Below, piece after piece: positions 53,693 to 62,733 of a stretch of 64,000 nucleotides of DNA. Positions within the stretch are counted from its first letter, which is position 1; each line of letters starts with the position of its first letter. Origin of the DNA: G965220305 sp965220305 (lineage in GTDB: Bacteria > Chloroflexota > Dehalococcoidia > Lucifugimonadales > UBA3495); assembly GCA_965220305.1 (NCBI GenBank), contig OZ244817.1, positions 3,596,001-3,660,000 on the forward strand, read 5' to 3'. Under the pieces are notes generated by a model. It was not told the origin of the DNA, did no database searches, and saw only the letters and a list, made by a program, of their open reading frames with translations. A program made the position numbers and the translations under genes.

Positions 53693-55069
53693 CTACTTTA
53701 TGGTCAGCCCGGCCTCCGCCACCGTCCTGACATTGACGGTGCTGGGCAGCTTGTAGCCACGGAAAAACCAGTACCCCAGGAAGGCGAATACCCCGGCCAC
53801 CGGCCCCATCAGCCGGATACCCAGAGGGTCGGCGCTGGTCTCTCCCAGCAGGAGCACCAGGGCAAGGAACAGCGAGGAAAAGGAGGAGCCTATTTTCTCG
53901 AACAGGTTCTGGGTGGCGTAGAACATGCCCTCTCGACGCATCCCGGTCAGCACTTCATCATAATCGGTGACATCGGCGGTAATGGCCTTGGGCAGCAGAT
54001 TTACTCCAGCCATGGGCAGCCCGGCCAAGAAGGCCATTACCAGCCCTTGGAGCAACTTGGGTATCCCCGGAATGAACCCGGCAAAGAAGAGAAGGGGAAG
54101 GTATACCGCCGTGCCCAGGAGACAGTAGGAGTAGACCCAACCCTTGCCCTTCGCGTTGCTCAACTTCCACAGGAGGACCACCGATACCACCATTGCTACC
54201 AGAGCGGCAACGGTCAGCAGCGAGGTGGCCCCGCCGCTGTTCTCCGATTGCACCACCTCCTGCACGAAGAAGGGAAGCCAAGCTAAGACCATGGCGACGG
54301 CAAGCTGGAAAAAGACGAAGCTGGGAAGGAAGTAGAGGAATTGTCGGTTGCCCAGGGTAGCGGTCAGCGCCTCCCTCAAGGACATCTGGGCTGGTGGAGT
54401 CTCCCTCGGGGCGTGCCGCCACACACCGGCGAGGCCGAGGTAACGAAAAGCCAGACCGCTTCCGCCTACGACGAGTCCCATTGCCTTGAACCCCAGGTGG
54501 TCTTGAATCAGGCCGGTGAGGGTTAGCCCCAAGATGGCGCCCAAGATGCCGAAATAGAACTGCCACCCCACAATGCTCATACGGTCCCGGTGGCTGCGGC
54601 TGATTTCGGGCAGCAAGGACTCGTAGGGGCCGCCGGAGAGGGTGTTGCTCAGGAAGAACAGTTCCAGGATGACAAACGTGTAGAGGGCGTTGGCCAAGCT
54701 GGCGCCATCCGATGGGAGGAACCACAATAGGGCGAAGAACAGGGCATAGAAGGGTGTAGCCGAAAGCACGAAGGGAATCCGCCGGCCCAAAGGGCTGCGG
54801 GCCCGGTCGCTCCACCAGCCGATTATCGGGTCATCCAGGGCTTCGATGAGCCGGCCCGCGGTGAGAATAACGCCGATGAACACCCTTGAGTCCAGGACGA
54901 AGATGCCCAGGTCCAGGGCCGGGACTACCGCTGCGCCCACGGCCTTGGGAGGCGCCAGAAAGAATAGGAGCCACAGGTTCCTGGTCTGGGCCACCGCCTG
55001 GCTGCCCACCATGTCCGAGGCATACAGTAGCTTGTTCAGCAGCGGCAGCCGGTCGGCAGTCCTCTCCAT
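53693..55069 (-). CDS. GPH-type sugar:cation symporter (MFS_2)
   Basis: A 458-residue membrane protein with the glycoside-pentoside-hexuronide signature: ALDDPIIGWWSDRARSPLGR in the first loop, and twelve hydrophobic segments, with AFLAGLPMAGVNLLPKAITA and DVTDYDEVLTGMRREGMFYA later. It starts LPLLNKLLYASDMVGSQAVA, typical of the family. Cargo is unknown, sugars or lipid-like molecules being possible. ATG at 55069 chosen so that it follows the MBL gene stop by 7 bases; an upstream ATG at 55120 overlaps that gene. Confidence 0.88.
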   Translation of the reverse strand: MERTADRLPLLNKLLYASDMVGSQAVAQTRNLWLLFFLAPPKAVGAAVVPALDLGIFVLDSRVFIGVILTAGRLIEALDDPIIGWWSDRARSPLGRRIPFVLSATPFYALFFALLWFLPSDGASLANALYTFVILELFFLSNTLSGGPYESLLPEISRSHRDRMSIVGWQFYFGILGAILGLTLTGLIQDHLGFKAMGLVVGGSGLAFRYLGLAGVWRHAPRETPPAQMSLREALTATLGNRQFLYFLPSFVFFQLAVAMVLAWLPFFVQEVVQSENSGGATSLLTVAALVAMVVSVVLLWKLSNAKGKGWVYSYCLLGTAVYLPLLFFAGFIPGIPKLLQGLVMAFLAGLPMAGVNLLPKAITADVTDYDEVLTGMRREGMFYATQNLFEKIGSSFSSLFLALVLLLGETSADPLGIRLMGPVAGVFAFLGYWFFRGYKLPSTVNVRTVAEAGLTIK

Positions 55070-55076
55070 CGCCGGG

Positions 55077-55955
55077 TTAAACCAGCGACTCCGCGAAACG
55101 CCGTAGCGTATTGGCGGCATCCCGGCGGAGCGGCGGAAAATGGCTGAAGCACACCGTCTCGAACTCCAACTGGGCCAACTTCCGAATCGAGTCTTTGGCC
55201 TGCTCCATGTCGGCGCTGACCATCGGTGATGGAAGGCTGAGTTTGCCCCGTCGGAACTGTAAAGCGTCCCCCACCATCAGCAGGCCCTCTCTGAGGAAAA
55301 GAAGGCTGATGCTGCCGGGAGTATGTCCGGGAGTGTGAATCACCCGCATTCCGCCCAGTTGACCCAACTCGGCCCCCTGGCGCAGGGACAGGTCCACGGC
55401 AAAGCGGTCTGGTTTAAGCAGGTAGAGCACGGGGTTTGCCAGGAGACCCAACAGCCGGTTCCCTATTGGATTGGGCAACTCCTCCCGGTCATCGGGACGC
55501 AGAAAAATTATTTCGCTCTCATGGGCTGCGGTCATTCCGTGGGACCGGTCCTTGACGTGGGCGACCCCCCCTATGTGGTCCAGGTGGTAATGGGTGCATA
55601 TTATGTGGGAAATTTCCTGGGCCGATCGCCCCATACTGCTGAGGTATCGAAGCACCCGGCGTCCCTGGCTCCGCCAGCCGGCGTCAATCACAGTTACCTG
55701 TTCTTCCAGGACCAGGAATGCGCTGGAGCCCCAAATGGGCAGTTGATGCACCCTGGGGATTACCTCAAAGGGCTTGGCTATGAAGTGGGCTATCAAGGGA
55801 CTCCAGGCAGGTCTCCATTTGATTGGGCGTAAACTGGCTTCAGTGGGCAGCTTATCAGGTGGCTCTTTCCGACACAAGAAGATTCGTCCTAGCCGTACCG
55901 CAAACCCTGCAAGCATGGCAAACCAGGTGACGGCAGTATTGGCGGATGGCGGCAT
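55077..55955 (-). CDS. MBL-fold metallo-hydrolase
   Basis: About 292 residues with a metallo-beta-lactamase fold: WGSSAFLVLEEQVTVIDAGW, metal motif THYHLDHIGG, VIHTPGHTPGSISLLFLREG, LMVGDALQFRRGKLS, and SHFPPLRRDA at the end. It is probably a cytoplasmic thioester or lactone hydrolase. The start is uncertain: I chose ATG 55955, with AGGACGGG upstream and a TATAAT box at about 56010 on the minus strand; a hydrophobic N-terminal stretch would then be included. Followed by the symporter gene in the same direction. Confidence 0.8.
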   Translation of the reverse strand: MPPSANTAVTWFAMLAGFAVRLGRIFLCRKEPPDKLPTEASLRPIKWRPAWSPLIAHFIAKPFEVIPRVHQLPIWGSSAFLVLEEQVTVIDAGWRSQGRRVLRYLSSMGRSAQEISHIICTHYHLDHIGGVAHVKDRSHGMTAAHESEIIFLRPDDREELPNPIGNRLLGLLANPVLYLLKPDRFAVDLSLRQGAELGQLGGMRVIHTPGHTPGSISLLFLREGLLMVGDALQFRRGKLSLPSPMVSADMEQAKDSIRKLAQLEFETVCFSHFPPLRRDAANTLRRFAESLV

Positions 55956-56105
55956 TACCCGTCCTGTCTTTGCATTTATGGTGGGCTTCCCAACCATTCC
56001 TCTGGCGATTATAATTGCTTTCACCTGTCGGAACGGCGCCAAGCAACGCCACCGTGAATAGGTGACTATCTTAGAGGTTCCAAATCCACCAATAGGACTG
56101 TAAAG

Positions 56106-57077
56106 TTGGAACAAGCGCCAATTCTTGAAGTCAAAAACCTGAAGACCCATTTCTTCACCCGAACTGGAGTGGTCAAGGCGGTGGATGGAGTGAGTTTTTC
56201 TCTGCGTCCCGGAGAAACCCTGGGAATCGTGGGGGAATCCGGCTCCGGCAAGAGCATGACCGCCCTATCCATCATGGGTCTCGTGCCCCAACCGGCTGGG
56301 CGCATCGTCGATGGAGAGATCCTCTTTGAAGGTGAAGACCTGGTACAAAAGTCCCAGGCGGAAATGCAGAAAATAAGGGGTCAACAGCTCTGCATGATTT
56401 TGCAGGACCCCATGACCTCCCTTAATCCCGTTTACACGGTGGGCAACCAGTTGGTTGAGACCATCAGGCAGAACCGACAGCAGGGTGCGAGTGGTTTCCG
56501 TGACCGGGCAATAGACCTGCTGTCAAAGGTAAAGATAGCTTCACCGGAAGTCCGGCTGAGCAACTTTCCCCATCAGATGAGTGGGGGAATGCGGCAACGC
56601 GTGGTCGGGGCCATCGCCATGGCCGGCGCGCCCAAGGTGCTCATCGCCGACGAGGCTACCACTTCCCTGGATGCAACCATCCAGTACCAGTATTTGAACC
56701 TACTCAAAGAGCTCCAGGAAGAGACCGGACTGTCCATCATCTTCATCACCCACGACTTCGGAATTGTCGCCAAGATGTGCGACCGCGTTGCCGTGATGTA
56801 CGCCGGAAAAGTGGCCGAGACCGCCGATGTTCGGGACCTCTTCAACAATCCATCCCACCCGTACACCGAAGCCCTGATGAAATCAGTGCCCAACGTGGAC
56901 GACGACGTTGACTTTCTCTACTCCATCGAAGGTCAGCCTCCCGGGCTGGATAGCCTACCCCCAGGTTGCACCTTCGCCCCCCGGTGTCCATACGCCTTCG
57001 ACAAGTGCCAAGAAGAATTCCCTCCTGAATTTGTAGTCGGGGATAACCACAACGCTACCTGCTGGAAGCTATTATGA
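56106..57077 (+). CDS. Oligopeptide ABC transporter ATP-binding protein (OppD-like)
   Basis: A 323-residue ATPase: Walker A GIVGESGSGKSMTALSIMGL, Q-loop ILQDPMTSLNPVYTVG, signature MSGGMRQRVVGAIAMAG, Walker B VLIADEATTSLD, and C-terminal Cys-rich tail CTFAPRCPYAFDKC. Start is TTG at 56106. It overlaps the following OppF-like gene by 4 bases (ATGA). Unlike the set at 41.5-47.8 kb there are no permease or binding-protein genes next to it, so it may serve permeases coded elsewhere. Confidence 0.93.
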   Translation: MEQAPILEVKNLKTHFFTRTGVVKAVDGVSFSLRPGETLGIVGESGSGKSMTALSIMGLVPQPAGRIVDGEILFEGEDLVQKSQAEMQKIRGQQLCMILQDPMTSLNPVYTVGNQLVETIRQNRQQGASGFRDRAIDLLSKVKIASPEVRLSNFPHQMSGGMRQRVVGAIAMAGAPKVLIADEATTSLDATIQYQYLNLLKELQEETGLSIIFITHDFGIVAKMCDRVAVMYAGKVAETADVRDLFNNPSHPYTEALMKSVPNVDDDVDFLYSIEGQPPGLDSLPPGCTFAPRCPYAFDKCQEEFPPEFVVGDNHNATCWKLL

Positions 57078-58060
57078 CGTCAACTGCTACGGCTGCCGAT
57101 GCCATCATCGAGCTGGAAAACTGCCAAAAATACTTTCCCGTTACCAAGGGAGTGGTCATCCGAACTCAGGTCGGCCAGGTAAAGGCAGTGGATGGTATTT
57201 CCTTCAAGATCCGCGAGGGAGAGACCTACAGCCTGGTGGGCGAGTCGGGGTGCGGCAAAACTACCACCGCCAAGATGGTCCTGCTGGTGGAACTCCCCAC
57301 CGACGGCCTAATTCGTTTTAACGGTAAGAACTTGGCCGAATTCAACGCCGCCGACCGGCGGGAGTACCGCTCTTCGGTCCAAGCTGTCTTCCAGGACCCT
57401 TGGAGTTCCCTTAACCCTCGTATGCGGGTGGGGGACATTATCCTGGAGCCGCTGTTGACCAATGAACGGTTGACTAAGGCAGAGGCCAAGGAGCACCTTG
57501 AGGTAGTCCTCCGGGACGTGGGGCTGCACTCCTACCAAGGTGACTACTATCCCCACGAGTTCAGTGGCGGTCAGCGCCAGCGCATCGCCATTGCTCGGGC
57601 GTTGTCACTTCGGCCCAAACTAATCGTGTTGGACGAACCCGTATCCGCCCTGGATGTGTCCATCCGAGCCCAGATTATGAACCTGCTGCGTAACCTGCAG
57701 GAGCAGTATGGCGTCAGCTTCCTGCTGATTGCCCACAACCTGGCGACGGTGCGCTATATGAGTCACCAGGTGGGCGTGATGTATTTGGGCAAGATGGTTG
57801 AGGAAGCTCCCACCAGGGAACTGTTCACCAACCCCATGCACCCGTATACCAAAGCTCTGATTTCCGCCTCGTTGCCCTCTCATCCGGACATGCAGAGGGA
57901 AGACATCGTGCTTTCCGGCGAGGTCCCTTCTCCCCTGAATCCGCCGTCGGGCTGCGCCTTCCATCCAAGATGCCCCTTTGTCCTGGACCGCTGTTCGGAA
58001 GATATGCCGGAACTGCGAGAGTTGGGGCCAAACCATTTTGTATCCTGCCACCTGTACTGA
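57074..58060 (+). CDS. Oligopeptide ABC transporter ATP-binding protein (OppF-like)
   Basis: A 328-residue ATPase: Walker A SLVGESGCGKTTTAKMVLLV, Q-loop VFQDPWSSLNPRMRVG, signature FSGGQRQRIAIARALS, Walker B LIVLDEPVSALD, and the OppF-type C-terminus GCAFHPRCPFVLDRC. Translationally coupled to the OppD-like gene by ATGA overlap. A terminator-like hairpin follows 40 bases later. Confidence 0.93.
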   Translation: MTSTATAADAIIELENCQKYFPVTKGVVIRTQVGQVKAVDGISFKIREGETYSLVGESGCGKTTTAKMVLLVELPTDGLIRFNGKNLAEFNAADRREYRSSVQAVFQDPWSSLNPRMRVGDIILEPLLTNERLTKAEAKEHLEVVLRDVGLHSYQGDYYPHEFSGGQRQRIAIARALSLRPKLIVLDEPVSALDVSIRAQIMNLLRNLQEQYGVSFLLIAHNLATVRYMSHQVGVMYLGKMVEEAPTRELFTNPMHPYTKALISASLPSHPDMQREDIVLSGEVPSPLNPPSGCAFHPRCPFVLDRCSEDMPELRELGPNHFVSCHLY

Positions 58061-58100
58061 AAACTCAGCTAGAGGCGGGACTGGCCTGCATTGACCTGCC

Positions 58101-58134
58101 AACGGGGGGTGTAGAATTCGCTACACTCCCCGTT
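58101..58134. terminator. Bidirectional terminator between convergent genes
   Basis: AACGGGGGGTGTAG and CTACACTCCCCGTT form a 14-bp stem with one mismatch around AATTCG. It serves the OppF-like gene on the plus strand and overlaps the stop codon of the methyltransferase gene on the minus strand. Confidence 0.7.
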
Positions 58135-58894
58135 AAACTTGTAACACTCCCACCAGAAGGTTCCCGCCGTATCCTCCCTCGTAGGCGGGATAGCTCAAGC
58201 GCTCCGCTAGAAATCCGGCTTCCTCCAATAGTTCCATCCACGTGTTCGACGGGAAAAGTCCGGTAATGTGCCGGTCCATCTCCACGCGCAGTTCTCCTCC
58301 CTGCTTGATGAAGTAAATAAAGATGGACTCCATGGTTGTGTCCGTGGGGTCTGGGTCGTGGGCGTACTCCATAAAGGTTAGCTCCAATTCCTCGGTATAC
58401 CTGGTCCATTGGGAAACCGAGGGACTGGTAAAGGCCTCCTTGAACCAGTCTGGAGCAACCAGCAAGACACCCCCGGGTCTCAGATGGGCTTTTGCCGTGG
58501 CGAAGGTGGCCCGCAGGTCTTCTTCGGTGAGCATGTAGATAATGGCGTCGTGGATGAGCACCGCGTCGAAGGTGTTACCCAAACGGACGTTACGCATGTC
58601 GCCCTGAAAGTGGGCAACGCCCGGGTTCAGCTTCCGGGAAAGGGCCAGCATCTCCTCGGAGATGTCCACCGCCGTAGCTCGGAAATCCCTGGTAAGGTGG
58701 GACAGGTTGTGGCCCCCGCCCACTCCCAATTCTAGGATGTGGAACTGGCCTGGCCCCAATTTGCTCCGTAGCGCTTGGATGCAGTGCCAGGCTTCTACCA
58801 GGTACTCCTCGGGCGGGCTGATTATGGGCCACAAGTAGGCCAGTTCGTGGTACAGCCGGTTCTGCTGCAATTCGTTTGCTCCCTCTTCACCCAT
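58133..58894 (-). CDS. Class I SAM-dependent methyltransferase
   Basis: A 253-residue protein with the SAM-binding motif ILELGVGGGHNLSHLTRDF, motif II-like FRATAVDISEEMLALSRKLN, acidic GDMRNVRLGNTFDAVLIHDA and the motif III-like LRPGGVLLVAPDWF. N-terminus is helical. Substrate unknown: small-molecule or quinone methylation are both possible. Downstream, in transcript order, of the MFS gene with 27 bases between them, so the two may share a transcript. Confidence 0.9.
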   Translation of the reverse strand: MGEEGANELQQNRLYHELAYLWPIISPPEEYLVEAWHCIQALRSKLGPGQFHILELGVGGGHNLSHLTRDFRATAVDISEEMLALSRKLNPGVAHFQGDMRNVRLGNTFDAVLIHDAIIYMLTEEDLRATFATAKAHLRPGGVLLVAPDWFKEAFTSPSVSQWTRYTEELELTFMEYAHDPDPTDTTMESIFIYFIKQGGELRVEMDRHITGLFPSNTWMELLEEAGFLAERLSYPAYEGGYGGNLLVGVLQV

Positions 58895-58921
58895 CAGGCA
58901 AACCTGGGGCCCTGATGGTCG

Positions 58922-60250
58922 TCATGAAGACCGGACCATCGGCTCTGCGGGGCCCCTGCGCGCCGCCAGGGGCGCGGGTTCGCCCAGCATCAAGAATAAC
59001 CCCGAACCAAAGAAACTCAGCCCCGCTACCACCAGGAAGGGAATTGTATAGCTTTCCCGTAGGTCGAACATGACCCCGGCGAATAGGGGGACAATCAGAA
59101 AAAGAACGTTCATCGGTATCATGGATATGCCGGTAATGCTGGCGTAGGCCCGCCGGCCAAAATACACGCCGCGAATGGAAGTGGTTAAGGGATTTCGCCC
59201 CCCGAACCCGATGCCCAGCATTATGGCAAAGACAAACGCAAGCATCAGCGAATTGGCCAGCAGCAACACCAGCACTGCCACGGACTGGATGATGGAGAAG
59301 CCAAAGAGGGCCATCCGCAGGGGGACCCGGTCACCCACGTACCCTCCTATCATGGTAAACACCGCCCCTACTGCCGTGTAAGTGGACACAATCCAACCAA
59401 TCATTTGCAGGGAAATGCCTCGGTCGTTGAGCATGGGCCCCAGGTGGACCGTCACGGTTACGATAACTGTGGACGAGCAGGCATGTCCCAGGGTAATCAG
59501 CCAGAAATTCTTGGTGCGTAACGCTTCTTGCCAGGTGTACCCGCCATCCTCGCTGCGGCTTGGTTTCCCCTGAGCGGTGGCGCTGGTAGTTGGGGCCCGG
59601 CCATCCGGGTGCTGGCCATAGTCCTCGGGCCGGTTTCTTACCAGCCGGGACAGCGGAAGGGCCGCCGCTATGGTTGCAATGCCGATTACCAGGGCGGTGG
59701 CCCGCCAACCCGGGCGGTTGGCAAAGTCGGGGTCCATGGCCCACGCCAACACGGGGACCAGCAGTATTCCTCCGATGGCAAAGCCCTCCATCGCCATGGC
59801 CATGGCGATGGAGCGACGGCGCAGGAACCAGTTGTTCAGTACGGTCATCATGGGCAGCCAGGTACCCAGACCGGCCCCGGCGCTCATTATGATGAAAGCG
59901 GCGTAGAATTGCCAAAGGTTCTGGATGCGGCTGAAAACGATGAACCCGCAGCCCAAAATCACCAGTCCGATGAACACCATGCGGCGGGGGCCCAGCTTGT
60001 CGATTAGGTAGCCGCCCACGGGGCCCATTATGGAACCTTCGACCCGGGTGAGGGAGAAGGCCAGGGAAAGTTGGGTACGGTTCCAACCGAAGGCTCCCTC
60101 CAGGACTACGAACCAGGCCGTCATACCCTGGAACATGGGCACCGTACCGATGACCATCACCAACGCGGCTACGCCGGTCAACCACCACCCGTAATAGACA
60201 TTCTTCAGGTTGTTCCGGGTCTTGGTCAACTCTAGGAAAGGGATTGGCAA
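58922..60250 (-). CDS. MFS transporter (monocarboxylate/OFA-like)
   Basis: A 442-residue MFS protein: NVYYGWWLTGVAALVMVIG start, GYLIDKLGPRRMVFIG with the family signature, GLGTWLPMMTVLNNWFLRRR, GYVGDRVPLRMALFGF in the second half. Twelve helices with a polar central loop (EDYGQHPDGRAPTTSATAQG). It likely moves small carboxylates. The start is TTG at 60250: GGAGAG sits 6 bases before it, while upstream starts would fall within an AT-rich promoter-like stretch (TATAGT, CATAAT near 60310). Confidence 0.85.
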   Translation of the reverse strand: MPIPFLELTKTRNNLKNVYYGWWLTGVAALVMVIGTVPMFQGMTAWFVVLEGAFGWNRTQLSLAFSLTRVEGSIMGPVGGYLIDKLGPRRMVFIGLVILGCGFIVFSRIQNLWQFYAAFIIMSAGAGLGTWLPMMTVLNNWFLRRRSIAMAMAMEGFAIGGILLVPVLAWAMDPDFANRPGWRATALVIGIATIAAALPLSRLVRNRPEDYGQHPDGRAPTTSATAQGKPSRSEDGGYTWQEALRTKNFWLITLGHACSSTVIVTVTVHLGPMLNDRGISLQMIGWIVSTYTAVGAVFTMIGGYVGDRVPLRMALFGFSIIQSVAVLVLLLANSLMLAFVFAIMLGIGFGGRNPLTTSIRGVYFGRRAYASITGISMIPMNVLFLIVPLFAGVMFDLRESYTIPFLVVAGLSFFGSGLFLMLGEPAPLAARRGPAEPMVRSS

Positions 60251-60479
60251 AGGTGGTCTCTCCAACCGTAGGTGGTGGATTTTTGGGGTATATGACCAAG
60301 CGTCGCATTGATTATGCCACACTATAGCCCAGCATTTAATTTATTGCTGGAATCGGGGTGTTGGAATTCGCAAATTCGTCGCCGGAAATGGCTTAACGAG
60401 CGTTGTATTCCCGGCTGGGCCAAGCCGTGCGGACCTCCGCTGCCTGGGCTGCGCCTAAATGTGGACGTGCCTTCCCCGT

Positions 60480-60508
60480 TTGCCCAGCAGATGGCCGTTT
60501 GTTACACT
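60480..60508 (+). promoter_or_regulatory. Candidate promoter of NIPSNAP gene
   Basis: TTGCCC and TACACT are separated by 17 bases, 72 bases before the ATG at 60580. The rest of the gap 60251-60579 has no recognisable gene. Confidence 0.45.
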
Positions 60509-60579
60509 AGGTACGGCCCCAAGGAGTCACGCCTCGAAATGGCAATGGCTTGGTGCGGGCCCAATAAGGAGGGTTGAAG

Positions 60580-61194
60580 ATGATATACGAAGTCAGGACA
60601 TACACCCTGAAACCAGGGTCCACGGCCCGTTTCGAGGAGAATTTTGCCGAGGCCCTGCCGCATCGGGAAGCCTACTCCAAGTTGGCTGCCTTTTGGCACA
60701 CGGAAATCGGGCCGCTGAACCAGGTGATTCACGTATGGGGATATGACGACCTCGCCGAGCGCACCCGCATCCGCGCCGAGGCTGCCCAGGACCCCAACTG
60801 GCCCCCCAAAGATGAGGGGCTGGTCCTGAACATGGAGTCGGAAATCTGGAATCCCGCGCCCTTTATGCGACCGATGGGCGGAGACCAGTCCCTGGGCAAC
60901 GTCTACGAAATGCGGACCTACACCTTCGCTCCAGGTTCCATACCCGAGGTAATTGATGCCTGGACTGCGGCCATTCCCTACCGGGAAGAGTTCTCTCCCC
61001 TGGCCGCCGCCATGTTCAGCGAACTGGGCGGATTGAACAAGTGGTTGCATATTTGGCCCTACAAAGACCTCAACGACCGGGTCCGGGTCCGTGCCGAAGC
61101 CAGCCGGTCTCCCCACTGGCCCACGGGCGCAGGGACGCGCATCAAACAGGAAAATAAGATTGTGGTCCCGGCGGCCTTCTCTCCCATGCACTGA
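60580..61194 (+). CDS. Tandem NIPSNAP-domain protein
   Basis: A 204-residue protein with two NIPSNAP units in tandem: MIYEVRTYTLKPGSTARFEE (from residue 1) and VYEMRTYTFAPGSIPEVIDA (about residue 110), each followed by a WxYxDLxxRxRxRAEA motif and the PxWP turn. NIPSNAP proteins are ferredoxin-like alpha+beta barrels of unsettled function. The ATG at 60580 follows AAGGAGGG by 6 bases; the TTG at 60574 is too close. Confidence 0.92.
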   Translation: MIYEVRTYTLKPGSTARFEENFAEALPHREAYSKLAAFWHTEIGPLNQVIHVWGYDDLAERTRIRAEAAQDPNWPPKDEGLVLNMESEIWNPAPFMRPMGGDQSLGNVYEMRTYTFAPGSIPEVIDAWTAAIPYREEFSPLAAAMFSELGGLNKWLHIWPYKDLNDRVRVRAEASRSPHWPTGAGTRIKQENKIVVPAAFSPMH

Positions 61195-61343
61195 TGAACT
61201 GTGGAGACCAATAGGCCGACGGCCCCACCGCATTAGTCCGACAACTAAGGGCTGGGGTGGGTTTGTTTGCCAGGGCCGGGCAACCTCATAGCCATGAATT
61301 GCATGTGCTCCCATTTAAAACGTAAAAAGACAGGAGGCCTACT

Positions 61344-61682
61344 GTGAGCTTTTCTCGCATGTATACAGGCGACGACGGCCAGTCCCATATCGAAGAGTTG
61401 GACCTGGCGAATAGTCCAAGTCTGACCAACCTGCACGAGGCCAAAGGGGTGGTCTTCCGGCAGACGGAGCCGGGCGCCTTCAGCGACTGGCACAACGCGC
61501 CACGACGTCAGTACGTAATCACCCTGCAGGGCGAGGCGGAAATCGGGCTGGGCGATGGGACGGTCCACCACTTCGGCGCAGGACACGTCAGCTACGTGGA
61601 AGACCTGACCGGCCGGGGACATACGACCCGGGTGGTTGGAGATGTTCCCCGGATCACGGCTACCGTGACCCTGGAAGACTAA
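61344..61682 (+). CDS. Cupin-like small protein
   Basis: A 112-residue single-domain cupin-like protein: WHNAPRRQYVITLQGEAEIG provides motif 1 (with His, Gln and the turn), and FGAGHVSYVEDLTGRGHTTR motif 2 with the last His. Related to small cupins that bind metals. GTG start with AGGAGG 6 bases upstream. Follows the NIPSNAP gene by 149 bases and ends at a strong terminator. Substrate unknown. Confidence 0.82.
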   Translation: MSFSRMYTGDDGQSHIEELDLANSPSLTNLHEAKGVVFRQTEPGAFSDWHNAPRRQYVITLQGEAEIGLGDGTVHHFGAGHVSYVEDLTGRGHTTRVVGDVPRITATVTLED

Positions 61683-61724
61683 ATCCTTGGGGCTTAAGGA
61701 CCGTTTCCCTGGCATTACTAAGAA

Positions 61725-61768
61725 GAAACTGGCTGGTAGCCCAAGGCTACCAGCCAGTTTCTAGTTTT
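61725..61768 (+). terminator. Strong rho-independent terminator
   Basis: Perfect 16-bp stem GAAACTGGCTGGTAGC/GCTACCAGCCAGTTTC around CCAAG, followed by TAGTTTT. It ends the cupin transcript. Confidence 0.92.
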
Positions 61769-61810
61769 GCCAGTCAGTTGGTCACTAGGGCCCTAAATGC
61801 AGGTTGAGCC

Positions 61811-62518
61811 CTATAGGGTCAAAGGCACCCCACCTTCGGCGGGTATTTTGACCAGCCTGTTGACGTAGACTCCAGGGACATGGACCTTATCCGGGTCCAA
61901 CTCTCCCATGGGTACGATTTCGTCCTCCACCTCTACCACTGTAACCCGGGCTGCCATCGCCATAATTGGGTTGAAATTCCGCTGGGCCAGCCTGAACTGG
62001 AGGTTTCCGAAGGTGTCGGCCCGCCAGGCGCGAATAAAAGCGTAGTCGGCGGGCATCGGGTACTCCAATACGTAGGTCCTGCCGTTAATTTCCCGGTGTT
62101 CTTTACCCTCGGCAAGTTCCGTGCCCACGCTGGCCGGGGTGAAGAATGCGCCAATGCCCGAACCGGCGGCGCGGATGCGCTCGGCCAAAGTTCCCTGGGG
62201 TACCAACTCGGCGTCAATCTCTCCGTCGTTGTACATACGAACAAAGGGCGGCACCCGGGATGGATGGGTGGGCGCGGTGAAGGCGCAGATCATCTTCTTC
62301 ATCTGTCCGGCCTCAATCAGCATACCTACGTCCATCCGACCGTCGGTGCCCCCGTGCCCATTGGAAACCCCGGTCAATCCCTTAGCGCCCTGGCGGTGCA
62401 GGGCGGCAATCAAGTTCTGCGGTGCGCCCACACCGCCGAATCCGGGAAACATCACGGTGGAGCCATTGGGCAGGTCCGCCACCGCTTCGTCAAAAGTATC
62501 GTATATCTTATTTTTCAC
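61811..62518 (-). CDS. CoA-transferase subunit A (3-oxoacid CoA-transferase family)
   Basis: A 235-residue alpha subunit of family I CoA transferases: KIYDTFDEAVADLPNGSTVM then FPGFGGVGAPQNLIAAL, VSNGHGG, AERIRAAGSGIGAFFTPASV and NGRTYVLEYPMPADYAFIRA. The alpha subunit binds CoA, while the catalytic Glu is on the beta subunit. No beta-subunit gene follows; the downstream neighbour is the convergent cupin gene. The start is GTG at 62518, with weak AAGGGG upstream. Confidence 0.9.
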   Translation of the reverse strand: MKNKIYDTFDEAVADLPNGSTVMFPGFGGVGAPQNLIAALHRQGAKGLTGVSNGHGGTDGRMDVGMLIEAGQMKKMICAFTAPTHPSRVPPFVRMYNDGEIDAELVPQGTLAERIRAAGSGIGAFFTPASVGTELAEGKEHREINGRTYVLEYPMPADYAFIRAWRADTFGNLQFRLAQRNFNPIMAMAARVTVVEVEDEIVPMGELDPDKVHVPGVYVNRLVKIPAEGGVPLTL

Positions 62519-62577
62519 TTGCCGACCCCTTCTTCTGTGTAGGAACCGTTACGCTTGACTATCAAGTGTAACTCTTA

Positions 62578-62729
62578 GAGGGTGTGTGACAATCCCCCAC
62601 CAGGGTCCAATTCTCTCTAAAGTTGCCGAGGTTTCTTTGAATCCGACGACGCACCAAAGCTAAGGCGGTGGATTCCCGCTTTCGCGGGAATGACGGGCTG
62701 GGCGCTGATTGCCATTGTCACACACCCTC
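62578..62729. repeat. 152-bp inverted-repeat element containing a palindromic unit
   Basis: GAGGGTGTGTGACAAT (62578-62593) and its exact complement at 62714-62729 bound a 152-base stretch without coding capacity. Inside, near 62670-62693, lies one copy of the ATTCCCGCTTTCGCGGGAAT palindromic unit seen elsewhere. TA stands beside the left end and one base from the right end, so a TA-targeting family is possible. Confidence 0.75.
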
Positions 62730-62733
62730 CTAA

